NCBI RefSeq assembly: GCF_010015445.1
Contig: NC_053119.1
Location: 29,436,383-29,500,382 of the forward strand
Length of the DNA stretch: 64,000 nt
Reading direction: 5' to 3'
Source of the DNA: Perca fluviatilis
Taxonomy: Eukaryota > Chordata > Actinopteri > Perciformes > Percidae
Shown here: positions 54,587 through 64,000 of the stretch, piece after piece
Numbering within the stretch: position 1 is the stretch's first letter
How the letters are laid out: each line of letters starts with the position of its first letter
The notes under the pieces: generated by a model
Seen by the model: only the letters and a program-made list of their open reading frames with translations
What the model was told of the DNA's origin: nothing
Database searches by the model: none
Translations under genes and position numbers: made by a program

Positions 54587-56286
54587 TATATCCTCCTTTC
54601 ACATAAAAAATAACAATAATCATATTGTTAAAAGATTAAATAATCTTTTAGTACTTAGGCTCACGTGCCTCAGCGTAAGCTCTACAGCTACAGGATCAAT
54701 CACCTTGATCAGTTGTCTTAAAGTTTGGATCAACAACAGTACATTTCCAGGATAATTGCCTTACATTCGACTCACCTTCCATTCTGTGTTGTGCCATTCT
54801 CAAACTTCCTTCACTCCGGGACATAAAAACAAACTTCGAGCTAGCAAGCTACACACTGAAAATGACTGAAAAAGTTGAAAAAGTTTTAAAGAAAATTTGG
54901 ATTGTGCTATAAGGCGGGTCTGCTTGGTTCTTTCAGGGAATGATTGTAAAGATGTTAAAAAAAGAAAATCTTTAACATTATGGCATTTGCTCTCTAACTG
55001 GGCGTTTTGGAACCAATTGTGGCAGGATGGCTGTGGACGAACTAACGTTACACATGGCAATTTGCTGGTAAGAGCAAATTACGTTTAACCATGTATCCAG
55101 CTAATTTAAATAGCTGACATTACTGTAGTAACAGTTAACTTCATTTAATGTTATATTTGGCATTTTCCTTTATTCATGAGTGTAAATGTTTCACCAAAAC
55201 AAGTTCCGTCCCAAGACCATGGTTCTGTTTGTTTGGGTTCGGCCTGGTTAATAGTTTGGGTTTACACTTCACAACACTTTCTCTCATCATCTTACCACTC
55301 ATCCATCTGCTGCTGACACACTGATACCATTGATTAACATTCCTCATAACATCACTATGATTTTCTTGTATATTCAGTAAACACATTTTATACATTTTAG
55401 TTGCAAATTGTGTATCTCATGTCTTTTGTCATGGGTCGTGAGCCAGATTATGACAGTAAATTTCAAGTTTTAAAACAACTATTTTAAAATTTCATCATAG
55501 AAAATGACTTTTGTACTGTATTCAATAAAAATCTTTGTATCAATGTAACAATTTGTTACATTTAGTTATCACATTGAGCATACATAGCCTAGCTCATAGT
55601 AGGTTTTGACCTAGTCTTTTTTTTTTAAATGAATCTCACAAGGAGCACCCACACCCCAAAATGTCTGTTTAGTCACTTAGCTACTCTTTCACTAACAGCA
55701 GAAACATAAAAATGTAAATATGTCTTTGAATGAAGCTGCCACCTAGATTCTATGACACTCCAGAAGACCTCACAGTATGTGTGTTAGTTTTTTTCTGAAA
55801 TTGCTAACAGACAGTTTAAATGTTTGACTATAAACACTGTGAGATAAAGACAATAAAATCTTTGCGTCATACACACACAATTCCCATCAGACATGCAGTG
55901 TTTTATGAACACCCACTAAAACATTATTGTAGATAAATCATTCTTATCACTCACTTCTGCGCAAGATGTTTATCGACAGTTTTAACTTTCAACATTCCCA
56001 TGAGTGCTGTTCAGTCCAATATATCATCTAGTAATGGGGAGAGACTCATTTGAGAGAGAGGGAGAGGAGGTCAGCAGTTAAATGCATTCACTTTTGTTGG
56101 TCATTCTGCATGCGATCTGAGACTCTGCAAACCAGACGTACTTAGTTTTAATCAGACCTTTTACCATTTACATTATAGCGGTATTTTAAGTGACACTAAA
56201 GGGTGAAGAAGTAGTTTTAGTCTGCTTTCCTCTCGGTTATTCAGTTTAGATTTAACTGTGTGACTTTATCTGCTGTTTAGAAGGAC
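54587..56286. other. Region upstream of the second anpep gene; nothing recognised
   Basis: No coding frame with a recognisable motif. TTTATCTGCTGTTTAG at 56264-56279 just before the start codon could be an acceptor, which would put the promoter in an upstream non-coding exon. No convincing TATA box was seen near 56250. Confidence 0.35.
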
Positions 56287-56420
56287 ATGGGGAAAAGCTG
56301 CAGCGTTAGCAGGCTGTGCATTCTGTCCGTGGTCTTAGCCCTGGTCTCCATAGCAACCATTGTCACATTGTGGACTATTGCCCTGACAGGAGGAGATGAT
56401 GTCCCAGCTCCTTGGGACAG
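56287..56420 (+). CDS. anpep paralog exon 1
   Basis: Residues 1-44 and two bases: tail, membrane span and short stalk. Donor GACAG|GTAAGG. Start chosen because MGK and the following span match the first copy. Confidence 0.9.
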
Positions 56421-59400
56421 GTAAGGACATTGGTTCTGGAAAAAGTTTGATACTTCTGTATCCTCGAGCGATGATAATGCAAATCTGCATGCATGCGATC
56501 TTTGATCTCTGTTGACGCATTAAAAAGCAGCTGAAGACTCACCAATTTAAATTGGCTTTTGTCTTATGTTTGTAATTTTATTTGTAAACTGGCTTTTGTC
56601 TTATGTTTTTAATTTTAAGTTTTCAAATTTTTATTTTCATTGTTACTTTATTTCTTTTTTGCTTGTTCACTTTACTGTTATTGGGTCTTATTTTTAAAAC
56701 TTTCTCCTGTGAAGCACTCTCTCAATCAACCAATGAAATTGCACCTATTGGTTCTAAAATACGTGGTATACGTGGTGATAACAAAATAACATTTAGGCAC
56801 CTAAACTTTGGCACCGGTACCCAACGTGACCTTTTTCGGCAGCCTACTTTATCTCTGTAAAAGACATCAGAGTCAGAGATTCAGCTCAGGAGTCAACTAT
56901 GGTCCACAACACAACTGTCTGAATTTTTTTTAAATAGAAAACATTACACTTAAAGCTATAGTGCGTAGCTTCTGTCTCCCCCTATGAGGAATTCTAAGTG
57001 ATGACAACAACACTCTTGGTGTTTCCACATGATACAAGCCTTCTGTGATCGCGCACGCGCCCCCACCCCTCCTCCACGCAGTTGCTAGGAGCCAAGGAGG
57101 ACACAGAGGATTAAAAAAACATGATGGACTCTTCAGAAGAGGTAATTATCTTCACTCGAATTTCTGCGCGGGAAACCCACCAGACGACACAATCTTCAGA
57201 ACATAACCATACTGAGAAATACAGAGAGAGTTGTGTGGAGCTGATAGTCTTATGGCCCTAACCCACCAAACTGATTTTCGGCCTTTGGACAGTCTGGCGA
57301 GGTCAGTGACTCGAGTCTGTTCGGTGTGTTCCGTGTCGTCGTCAGCCGCCGGAAATGACGAGCGGGATGAACCTGACGAACGCCTCTCAAAATCTGACGA
57401 AAATCTTTTAAACTGACCTTTGTCGATCTGAAATGAAGACAGATTCAGCCACTGCATGGCCTATTTCTCGCTCAAAATGTTTTTAGAAACACGTTTCGGT
57501 GAACTATCTTCGTAAAATATGAGATCATATTGCCTGGCTGACCCACGTGACACGTTCGTCCGATCAGGTGATATTCCACCAACGTATCATTACACAGAAT
57601 GTACTCTCAAGTTGGCGTCGCTTCGGTGTATTCAGAGGCACTTTTTTGACCAACTTGGGGAGGCAGTCAGTCCGACTGCCTTTTCTGCTGACGGTCGGCC
57701 GTCGGGTTGGTGTGTCAGAGCCTTTAATTAGCTTTGTAGCAACTCATTTGGCAATGGCTTGAATGTAACAGATGTTCATTAACATCAAAAAGTTACGCAC
57801 TAAAGCATTAATAAACTATTGTATACATAAAACAAGGTAGGGGTTAGGTCCGGATTGACTTATCATTCGGTGCAGATGTTCTCAAAGTCCAGTCCTTGGT
57901 CCAGACAAAGAAACGCTTCATAACCACAGAAGTCAGGGCACAGGTCAGTGGTCTGCTCTGGGGTGGACAGTGATGAAGAGGCCCTGGCTCCTGCTGAGGT
58001 AGGGGAAGTGGGGCTGGAGGGCTGGAGCTGGTTAATGGAGTCAAGGGGGGTGGTACAAGGACTATCCCATTGTTTTTCAAAATTATAGTAGAAGTTGTTG
58101 TGGTTGTTTGCCAGTGCAAGTTGTTGATGGAATGGGGGGCCTTTGATTTGTAGTTGGTGATCTGTCTGAGGCCCCTCCAGACAGAGAATAGTCATTGTCA
58201 TTGGCGAAGAACTGTTGTTGGAGTTCCTCAAAGTACAGTCTTTTAGCATCTCTCACCACCTTGCTAAACCTGTACTTTGACTCTTTAAACCAGTCCCTGT
58301 CCCCACTTGTCTTAGTTTGGCTGTGAACTGGAGCTTGTCATTATTGTACCTCACTGTGGTGCGTGATGGTACACAGCTGTCCACACAGAAGCTGATGTAT
58401 GATGTCACAGCCTCTGTGTACTCATCCAGGCTGTTGGTTGCAGTCCTGAAAACATTCCAGTCTGTACAGTTCAACCACACCCGAAGATCGGCTACAGCTT
58501 CACTGGTCCACTTCTTAGATTTTCTCACAGGAACAGGTTTAAAAAGTTTAAATTTCTGCCTGTATAAAGGAATCAGAACTAATTTTCAAAACTTTAATCC
58601 AACAACTGCTGCAAATTAGCATCCTTGCACAGGCAAGTATTTTGCATTTTCGTGACGTTTATTAGTCACACCCCCAGTGTGTAAAGGCCTTAACACAAAG
58701 TAAACACAAATGATGTCCATATGATTCCACGATCAAACTTGTGAGATAAATGACACAACATTATGGTTGTATAAATTATGACTGTTGCTTGTGGGTTGCA
58801 AAGGGGAAACTGCATGATGTTGTTATAACACAAAGCATGTGACTTGGATTTCACAGACTTAAATTTTCCATCCCGTGAACTACTAACAGCCAGTGTTGTC
58901 TTCTTTTTTTTTTTTGGGGCTTTATTAGATAGGAAAGCTGAGACATGAAAGAGGAGAGAGACGGTGGAAGACATGCAGGAAAACCGTCACAGGTCCTCTG
59001 CATATGTGTGCCCGCTCTACCAACTGAGCTAACCGGCCACGGTGTGTCTTCTTTTAACCCAGAACACAACTGTTTCCTAACCTAAGAGTATTTTTTAACC
59101 CATGACGACAATCTTTATTGGAAAATGCTCATGTGGGTTGTTTTGAAAGGCAATGACAAATGAGATTTTTTTAATAGGTTATGAATTTTGTATATGTGAA
59201 TTCTGTATTGATATATATACATTCTGTATATATATCAATATTTATTCTTAATCAATAATACTTTAACCATACTATGGGATTTTTTTCAAATGTTGTAAAA
59301 CATAAAACATTATGAATGCAGTCCCATATAATCTGAGAATCTCCAGATGTGTTATAATGATGACAGTTAATAACAATGTGATCTGCTTCTCATCTTTTTC

Positions 59401-59907
59401 ATTTCCTGCAGTGCTACTTTAGCGTTATGATATTAAGCCCTAAATGAGCATAGTAAATGCATAATTTTATTTAGTTGAGTGATCTTAGTGTTTATTCCCC
59501 TCAGCTATCGTCTCTCCAATGCTTTGGTCCCCGACTACTACAACATCACCCTGTGGCCTCGTCTCAGCTGTGACCCAAACACTGGCCTCTACATTTTTAC
59601 AGGTGATTAATGGTGCTTCCCATTTATAACAGATCTTGTTAATTTTCTGTGCAATGCTGCAGAGTAAATGACTAACTACTTCATGCAGCTGCTGCTGTAG
59701 TGAATTTATTGTTAGGAATTCATTCACAAATTTGTCAACTGGAACCAAACAGTGTGACTTATACAGCAGCTGTACATCCTTAACTCTGCAGCAGGGTCAC
59801 TCTTTTCTGTCAGTCTATCAATCTCCACTGAGTCCACTCCTTTACGTTGAAAGCGCTGCTCCCCAAACACACACGCGCGTGCGAGCACACACACACACAC
59901 ACACACA

Positions 59908-59960
<53 letters not shown>

Positions 59961-61001
59961 CGCCATCTGTTGGTGAAACAGACCAATAGTTATCTTAATG
60001 TTAAATAAATTCAAAGTCGGGGACACCCATGCTGTGTACTGACCCTGTTGTGTGAAGTTAACCCTCCTGTTGTCCTCGGGTCAAATTTGACTCATTTTCA
60101 AAAAGTTTCTATATCAGAAATTTAGGTTTCATTTGACCAAATTGTCCAAAAAAAAACGTGGATGGTTCAATAAAACGCTCTTCACAAGTAAAATAAATGA
60201 TCAGTTCACTACTTTCATTTAATTTTGGTGTTTTATTCTTTTTTATAGCATTTGAAGAAAAAAAATGGATAAAAGAACATTGAAAAAAAACTAAAACATT
60301 TTTAAAAGTGCAGAAAAAAAATCAACAAAAATATTGTAAAAAGTGACAAAAAACGTGTAAAATGCTTTGACAAAAACATTGGGTATAGCAACAAAAGAAA
60401 AGAAATGTTTAATTAAAAATTTTGACCCAGAAAAACAAAAAGTTGTATGTTCGACAGGAAGACAACACAAGGGTTAAGAAGGGTCTGGAGTTTTGAAATT
60501 GTTGTGGGGACATTACAGTCAAAAGTCCCACATAATAAAGAAAACTTACATCCACAGTCTTCACATACAAAGAAAGTTTGAGTACATAAAAGCTTTTCTG
60601 TTGGTTATTGCAGCCAACAACATACCAATAACTGTAACATAGCTGGAGGTGGTTCTATGGCAAAACAACCCCATAGGACATCATATCCAGCTTTAAATCT
60701 GACTAGCTCGTTGTTACACACATTTTCTGATAGATGGAGCAGGAAGAAAAGAGAAAGGATATTCTTTTCTCACACTATGGGGTTCTCTTGACATGTTATG
60801 TTAAAAAGCCATCAAAAAGTGTGTTTTGCATAATATGTCCCCTTTTAATGTCTGATATTTCCATGCATTCACCAGGCCAATGCACTATGGAGTTTGAGTG
60901 TGTGAAAGAAACAAATCTGATCCTAATCCACTCCAACAAACTCAATTACACCAAGCTGGACAACATGCACATTGCTAGGCTCATCGCTTCAGGTACAGTG
61001 C

Positions 61002-61095
<94 letters not shown>

Positions 61096-63907
61096 TCAGA
61101 TGGAGAGGGGGTATGATTTTTATATATGAAAAGTGCTATATATGCTGAAAATGGATGGATGGATGAAATAGAAAAAACAGATCACCTCATTTAGGCGTAT
61201 TGCCTCTAGGGCTGGGCGATATGGCCTAAAAATAAAATCCCAGATTTTTTCAAAAAAAATTCCGATTTAAGATTTAAATCGATTTTTTTCTCCCTCTACT
61301 TAAAATCAATCTGCAGATGACAAAGAAATTGTTCAAAACAAGTTTTATTTTGTTTTGACTCATACACACACACGGGGCACGTACCATTATGTTTATTCAT
61401 GCCAATTTTGTGGAAATATAAATTGGTTTGAGTGTTTTCCCTACCAGTTTTGTTTTTTTTGGGGGGGGGCTATATATTCAACAACAACAAAACGGATGCG
61501 TGAGATAAAGCTGTTTTCACACATAGGACTACAGGTAATTCACTTCTCGTTCCTCGCTAAAAGTTCAAATCATTTTAACGTTATTGCGCAACATTGCCCC
61601 AATTTCCATCTGTTGCTGAGTAACGTACGTTAACATCCCATGGTCTCTTGAATGTAGCATACCTGTAGCAAGCTCCTTCGTAGCGATAAAAACAAACGTC
61701 GAAGCGGAGCTCCGTGCTACAGAGCGGCGATTGCAAGTTGTTTAAGCCGCTACAGACCTCCGTCACAGCTCGGTTGTATCAGCGGCATTTAGTAGCGTTG
61801 AGCCGCAACAGAGTTCTGCAACACCGCCTCTGGTGCCCCGCATGGTGCTCCTTCAGGTCAACTGTAGCTGGTTGTTCAGTTATCCCAGAATAGGTGACTG
61901 TCAGCCGGGGACAGTGCACCGCGAGCTGCCGGTCATTTCGGCGGAGATTACGGATAAGTAAGTAATGAAACGACTGGTTAAGAAAATAATTAATGTTAGT
62001 CCCTGTCGCTGCCATGTTGTTTGTGTCTCACAACAGATGATTTTATTTCTTTCTTGGCAACAAATTTCCCACTCTCACCGGTAGCCATGTTGTCACTTGC
62101 TGTTGCTGTTTCGTGTGTGCTATGATGTTGTTGTTGTCGCTTTCCATACTGCTATGTGAAACCAAAGAACTTCTAATATATCAAGAAGTGCCACTCCCTC
62201 GTTACTTCCGGGTTCTGAACTGGTTGCAGTTCCACCAGAGTTCCATATAGGGGGCGCTCACAGGCCAGTGCAGAATGAATGGGGCTCTATGGAGCTATAC
62301 CCCTCAAAACCCACTTTTCTCAGGATATAATTTTTTGTCTAGTAATTTGAATGTTGCATTCGAAAGGGGAGGCTAAAAAAATACACAATGCTGTGTGTTA
62401 GATTTTTTTAAAGTAACTTTTTTGTTCTTTAAAAGTTTAAAATGTCAATGACGTCATACACATATACGGCCAGAGATACTGCTTTACGGCAAGCTCTGAG
62501 TCGCTTCCTTTGTTCTCTCGAGGCATTGACAACACAGCTAACAGGTTCGGCTCTTCCTGTTAATACATGTGCTAGAAAGAGGTTTGCTAATGTTTTAAAG
62601 ACCACACCGAAATATTCACTCTGATATTCAGGCTCTGCTTCGGATGCCGTCAAGCGGGATCTCCGATCGTAATCACTCCTTCACTGACCAATCAGCATTC
62701 ATTAGCAGAATGCTGCGTCGTTATGGGCGCTACAACGACTCACCCTGTAAGAAATCAAAAGGACATAAGTACTTTGGTCATTCAACTTTCGACCTATAAC
62801 CCATGTTGAACTTGCAAAAACTACAATCAAATCTGAGGTTTCTCAACGACAATCAGGCGAAAGAGACAAATTTAGCCGTCTAGCTCCATAGAGTCCCATT
62901 CATTTTGCACTGGACCGCGATCACCCCCAGTGGAACTCTGGTGGAACTGCAACCAAAATCCGGTACAATGGGGCTGGATAGGGAGTGGAACGGCTTTCCG
63001 TAGACCGGCTTTGGTGAAACTAACGCTACGAAAGCTCCGGGGAGCCAAAAATGCGCCATTACACAAAAACTCGATTTACTTATTTTTTAAATCGCCCGCA
63101 ACAAAAAATTCGAATTAATTCATTTAATCGATTTTTCGCCCAGGCCTAATTGCCTCCACATTTGACCAATTTAATTTTTTTTTTTAAATATGCTCTTTAA
63201 TTTTCAAACTAGATTTTATGTCTCACATCTAAAACTGTATTCATGCTGCACAACGCAAGCTGCAAGTTCACAGCATTTGATGGTGAATCTGTGATGAATA
63301 CAGCTTAAAACATGTTGCTGCTAGTAATGAATATGTGCAAGACTCATTGAAACAATTATTATTTATTTATTTATTATTATTAATAATAATTTACATTTTT
63401 GTCACAATATTCCCATGTCACTTTCCTCCCCATCAATTCTATTTTTTCCCCAGGCGGTGGGTCTGCTCCCAGTATTAAGTCTACCTGGCTGCAGCCTGAG
63501 ACCCAGTATCTGGTTATCCAGCTGAATAGTAAATTAACTCAGAAACACAAGTATCAGCTGTACACTAATTTCACTGGAGAACTAGCTGATGACTTGGCTG
63601 GCTTTTACAGGAGTGAATATGAAGAAGATGGAATCCGAAAGTAAGTTCTCTATTCTGTGTCGCGCGATATCTATATTTAGATGTGTTTTGGTGAGCTAAT
63701 TTAAAATCTCTACATTGTGTTACAGTAATAGGCATTGTGTTCAGAATCTTTTTTTCATTCTCAGGATTGTTGCCACTTCTCAGATGCATCCAACTCATGC
63801 AAGAAAGACCTTTCCCTGTTTTGATGAACCAGCAATGAAAGCTGTTTTTTATATAACTCTAATCCACCCCCCTGGAACTGTAGCCCTGTCCAATGGCATG
63901 GAAGGAG
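56287..63907 (+). CDS. Aminopeptidase N paralog, exons 1-5 (continues beyond the window)
   Basis: A second M1 aminopeptidase in tandem with the gene at 33014, same strand. The five exons give 679 bases, about 226 residues: cytosolic MGKSCSVSR, one membrane span at 10-33 ([20 protein letters not shown]...), a stalk of only about nine residues ending PAPW, then domain I with [49 protein letters not shown] and [20 protein letters not shown]. It has two introns that the first copy lacks (after PWD, and before GGSAPSIK). The catalytic GAMEN and HEXXH exons lie outside the window, so activity cannot be judged. No stop or frameshift in what is visible. Fish carry several anpep paralogs; which one this is cannot be said. 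Confidence 0.92.
56517..56720 (+). mobile_element. LINE (L2-like) 3' end in paralog intron 1
   Basis: ATTAAAAAGCAGCTGAAGAC TCACC... corresponds to the C-terminal LKxxLKTHLF block of L2-like ORF2, followed by T-rich 3' sequence ending TCTCCTGTGAAGCACT. Frame broken. Confidence 0.45.
56950..57800. mobile_element. MITE-like repeat in paralog intron 1
   Basis: TTAAAGCTATAGTGCGTAGC at 56950 is echoed inversely by AAAAGTTACGCACTAAAGC ending near 57806. CCCCCTATGAGGAATTCTAA and the following text are familiar from many fish genomes. The interior, 57100-57750, appears to hold a second inserted element. No gene. Confidence 0.55.
57840..58545 (-). pseudogene. LINE ORF2 fragment (between endonuclease and RT)
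   Basis: On the minus strand, [20 protein letters not shown] (58453-58512) then [20 protein letters not shown] and [10 protein letters not shown] give the linker that precedes the RT in fish L2/Rex-like LINEs. After several stops come ADDLYCALT-poor, Pro-rich text and further fragments to 57850. Truncated, inactive. Confidence 0.65.
58908..59040 (-). mobile_element. tRNA-derived SINE in paralog intron 1
   Basis: On the minus strand it begins GTGGCCGGTTAGCTCAGTTG GTAGAGC, a clear tRNA-type A box, and ends TATCTAATAAAGCCCC plus poly(A). Flanked by GTGTTGTCTTCTTTT (58893) and GTGTGTCTTCTTTT (59042), a TSD of about 14 bp. The B box is degraded. Confidence 0.8.
59505..59602 (+). CDS. anpep paralog exon 2
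   Basis: Residues 45-78, [20 protein letters not shown] to GLYIFTG. Acceptor TTCCCCTCAG, donor ACAG|GTGATT. Confidence 0.95.
59886..59957 (+). repeat. (CA)n microsatellite in paralog intron 2
   Basis: About 36 CA units with one CC interruption. Confidence 0.95.
60062..60473. mobile_element. piggyBac-type MITE in paralog intron 2
   Basis: CCCTCCTGTTGTCCTCGGGT at 60062 and, inverse, CCCTTGTGTTGTCTTCCTGT (60473), flanked by TTAA at 60058-60061 and 60474-60477. The CCCTTGTGTTGTC end with a TTAA target is a familiar fish MITE. 412 bp, A-rich interior, no coding. Confidence 0.82.
60876..60992 (+). CDS. anpep paralog exon 3
   Basis: Residues 78-117, [20 protein letters not shown]. Acceptor TTCACCAG, donor TCAG|GTACAG. 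A (CA)44 tract starts 14 bp past the donor. Confidence 0.95.
61007..61094 (+). repeat. (CA)44 microsatellite next to a splice donor
   Basis: Starts 14 bp past the donor of paralog exon 3. Uninterrupted. Confidence 0.95.
61207..63148. mobile_element. hAT element in paralog intron 3
   Basis: Starts TAGGGCTGGGCGATATGG and, inverse from the right end, TAGGCCTGGGCGAAAAATCG. Flanked by ATTGCCTC at 61199-61206 and 63149-63156, an exact 8-bp TSD. 1,942 bp, no transposase; contains a nested MITE. Confidence 0.88.
62191..62988. mobile_element. MITE nested in the hAT element
   Basis: CCACTCCCT at 62191 and AGGGAGTGG ending 62988 begin a pair of inverted repeats of about 100 bp; the best blocks are GGTTGCAGTTCCACCAGAGT (62223) and its inverse near 62933-62952, and GAATGGGGCTCTATGGAGCT with its near-inverse. 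No TSD recognised. Confidence 0.7.
63454..63640 (+). CDS. anpep paralog exon 4
   Basis: Residues 117-179, [20 protein letters not shown] to DGIRK. Acceptor TTTTCCCCAG, donor CGAAA|GTAAGT. Confidence 0.96.
63765..63907 (+). CDS. anpep paralog exon 5
   Basis: Residues 179-226, [20 protein letters not shown]. 143 bases, the same length as exon 3 of the first copy. Acceptor TTCATTCTCAG, donor GGAG|GTCAGT. Confidence 0.96.
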
Positions 63908-64000
63908 GTCAGTACAGTCTACATGTATCAAAACAGAGCTGTATTTTCATAAAACAACACGTATATGATAGATATGCAGCAAGTAACTTGGTCTACAGAG

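Noticed and set aside
58908..59040. A tRNA gene on the minus strand (GGCCGGTTAGCTCAGTTGG...)
   Set aside because: Only the 5' tRNA-like half pairs sensibly; the B box is degraded, a non-tRNA body and poly(A) tail follow, and TSDs flank it. It is a SINE.

Overview
The window is a piece of a teleost (ray-finned fish) nuclear genome. The evidence is a multi-exon vertebrate aminopeptidase N gene with GT-AG introns and a very dense population of fish-type mobile elements: many hAT elements with 8-bp target-site duplications (TSDs), TTAA-flanked elements, Tc1-like and piggyBac-like MITEs, Ty3/gypsy, DIRS, L2-like and Tx1/L1-like retroelements, tRNA-derived SINEs, and (CA)n, (AT)n and (AGT)n microsatellites. 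No bacterial-style operons, CRISPR arrays or rRNA genes are present.

Layout. 1-8.6 kb is a graveyard of old retroelement and hAT fragments: a DIRS reverse transcriptase, two LINE fragments, a Tx1/L1-like LINE tail on the minus strand, a gypsy pol fragment split from its likely LTR by a MITE, and a decayed hAT transposase on the minus strand. 9.0-17.4 kb is dominated by two large TTAA-flanked elements (9040-11394 and 12718-16933) of one family, in opposite orientations. The second lies inside an older MITE and itself contains a 1.78-kb element, a three-level nest. 17.5-27.8 kb is a decayed multi-exon, transposon-derived gene. Its first intron holds a gypsy element, itself cut by a hAT element, and its coding region is cut by two further hAT elements. 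28-32.9 kb is intergenic, with a second inverted copy (29241-31006) of the element at 14901-16681.

The main host gene, at 33014-52464 (+), is a complete 21-exon anpep gene (968 codons). Its splice phases close across all exons, and the catalytic residues fall at the same numbers as in human ANPEP (GAMEN 352-356, His388/Glu389/His392, Glu411, Tyr477). A tandem paralog starts at 56287 (+) and leaves the window after exon 5. The two copies share the membrane-anchored M1 peptidase design but differ in stalk length and in two intron positions. As type II membrane ectoenzymes they would trim N-terminal residues from peptides outside the cell; the family is best known from the intestinal and renal brush border. 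The introns of both genes are full of insertions, many datable relative to one another from their TSDs.

The most unusual items are a perfect 39-bp fold-back inside the transposon-derived gene, the TTAA-element family with its ~520-bp internal inverted repeat and shared hairpin, the intron differences between the anpep paralogs, a GC-AG intron in anpep, and the Gln-to-Met change next to the zinc-binding motif. All family names come from reading motifs by eye; no database search was possible.
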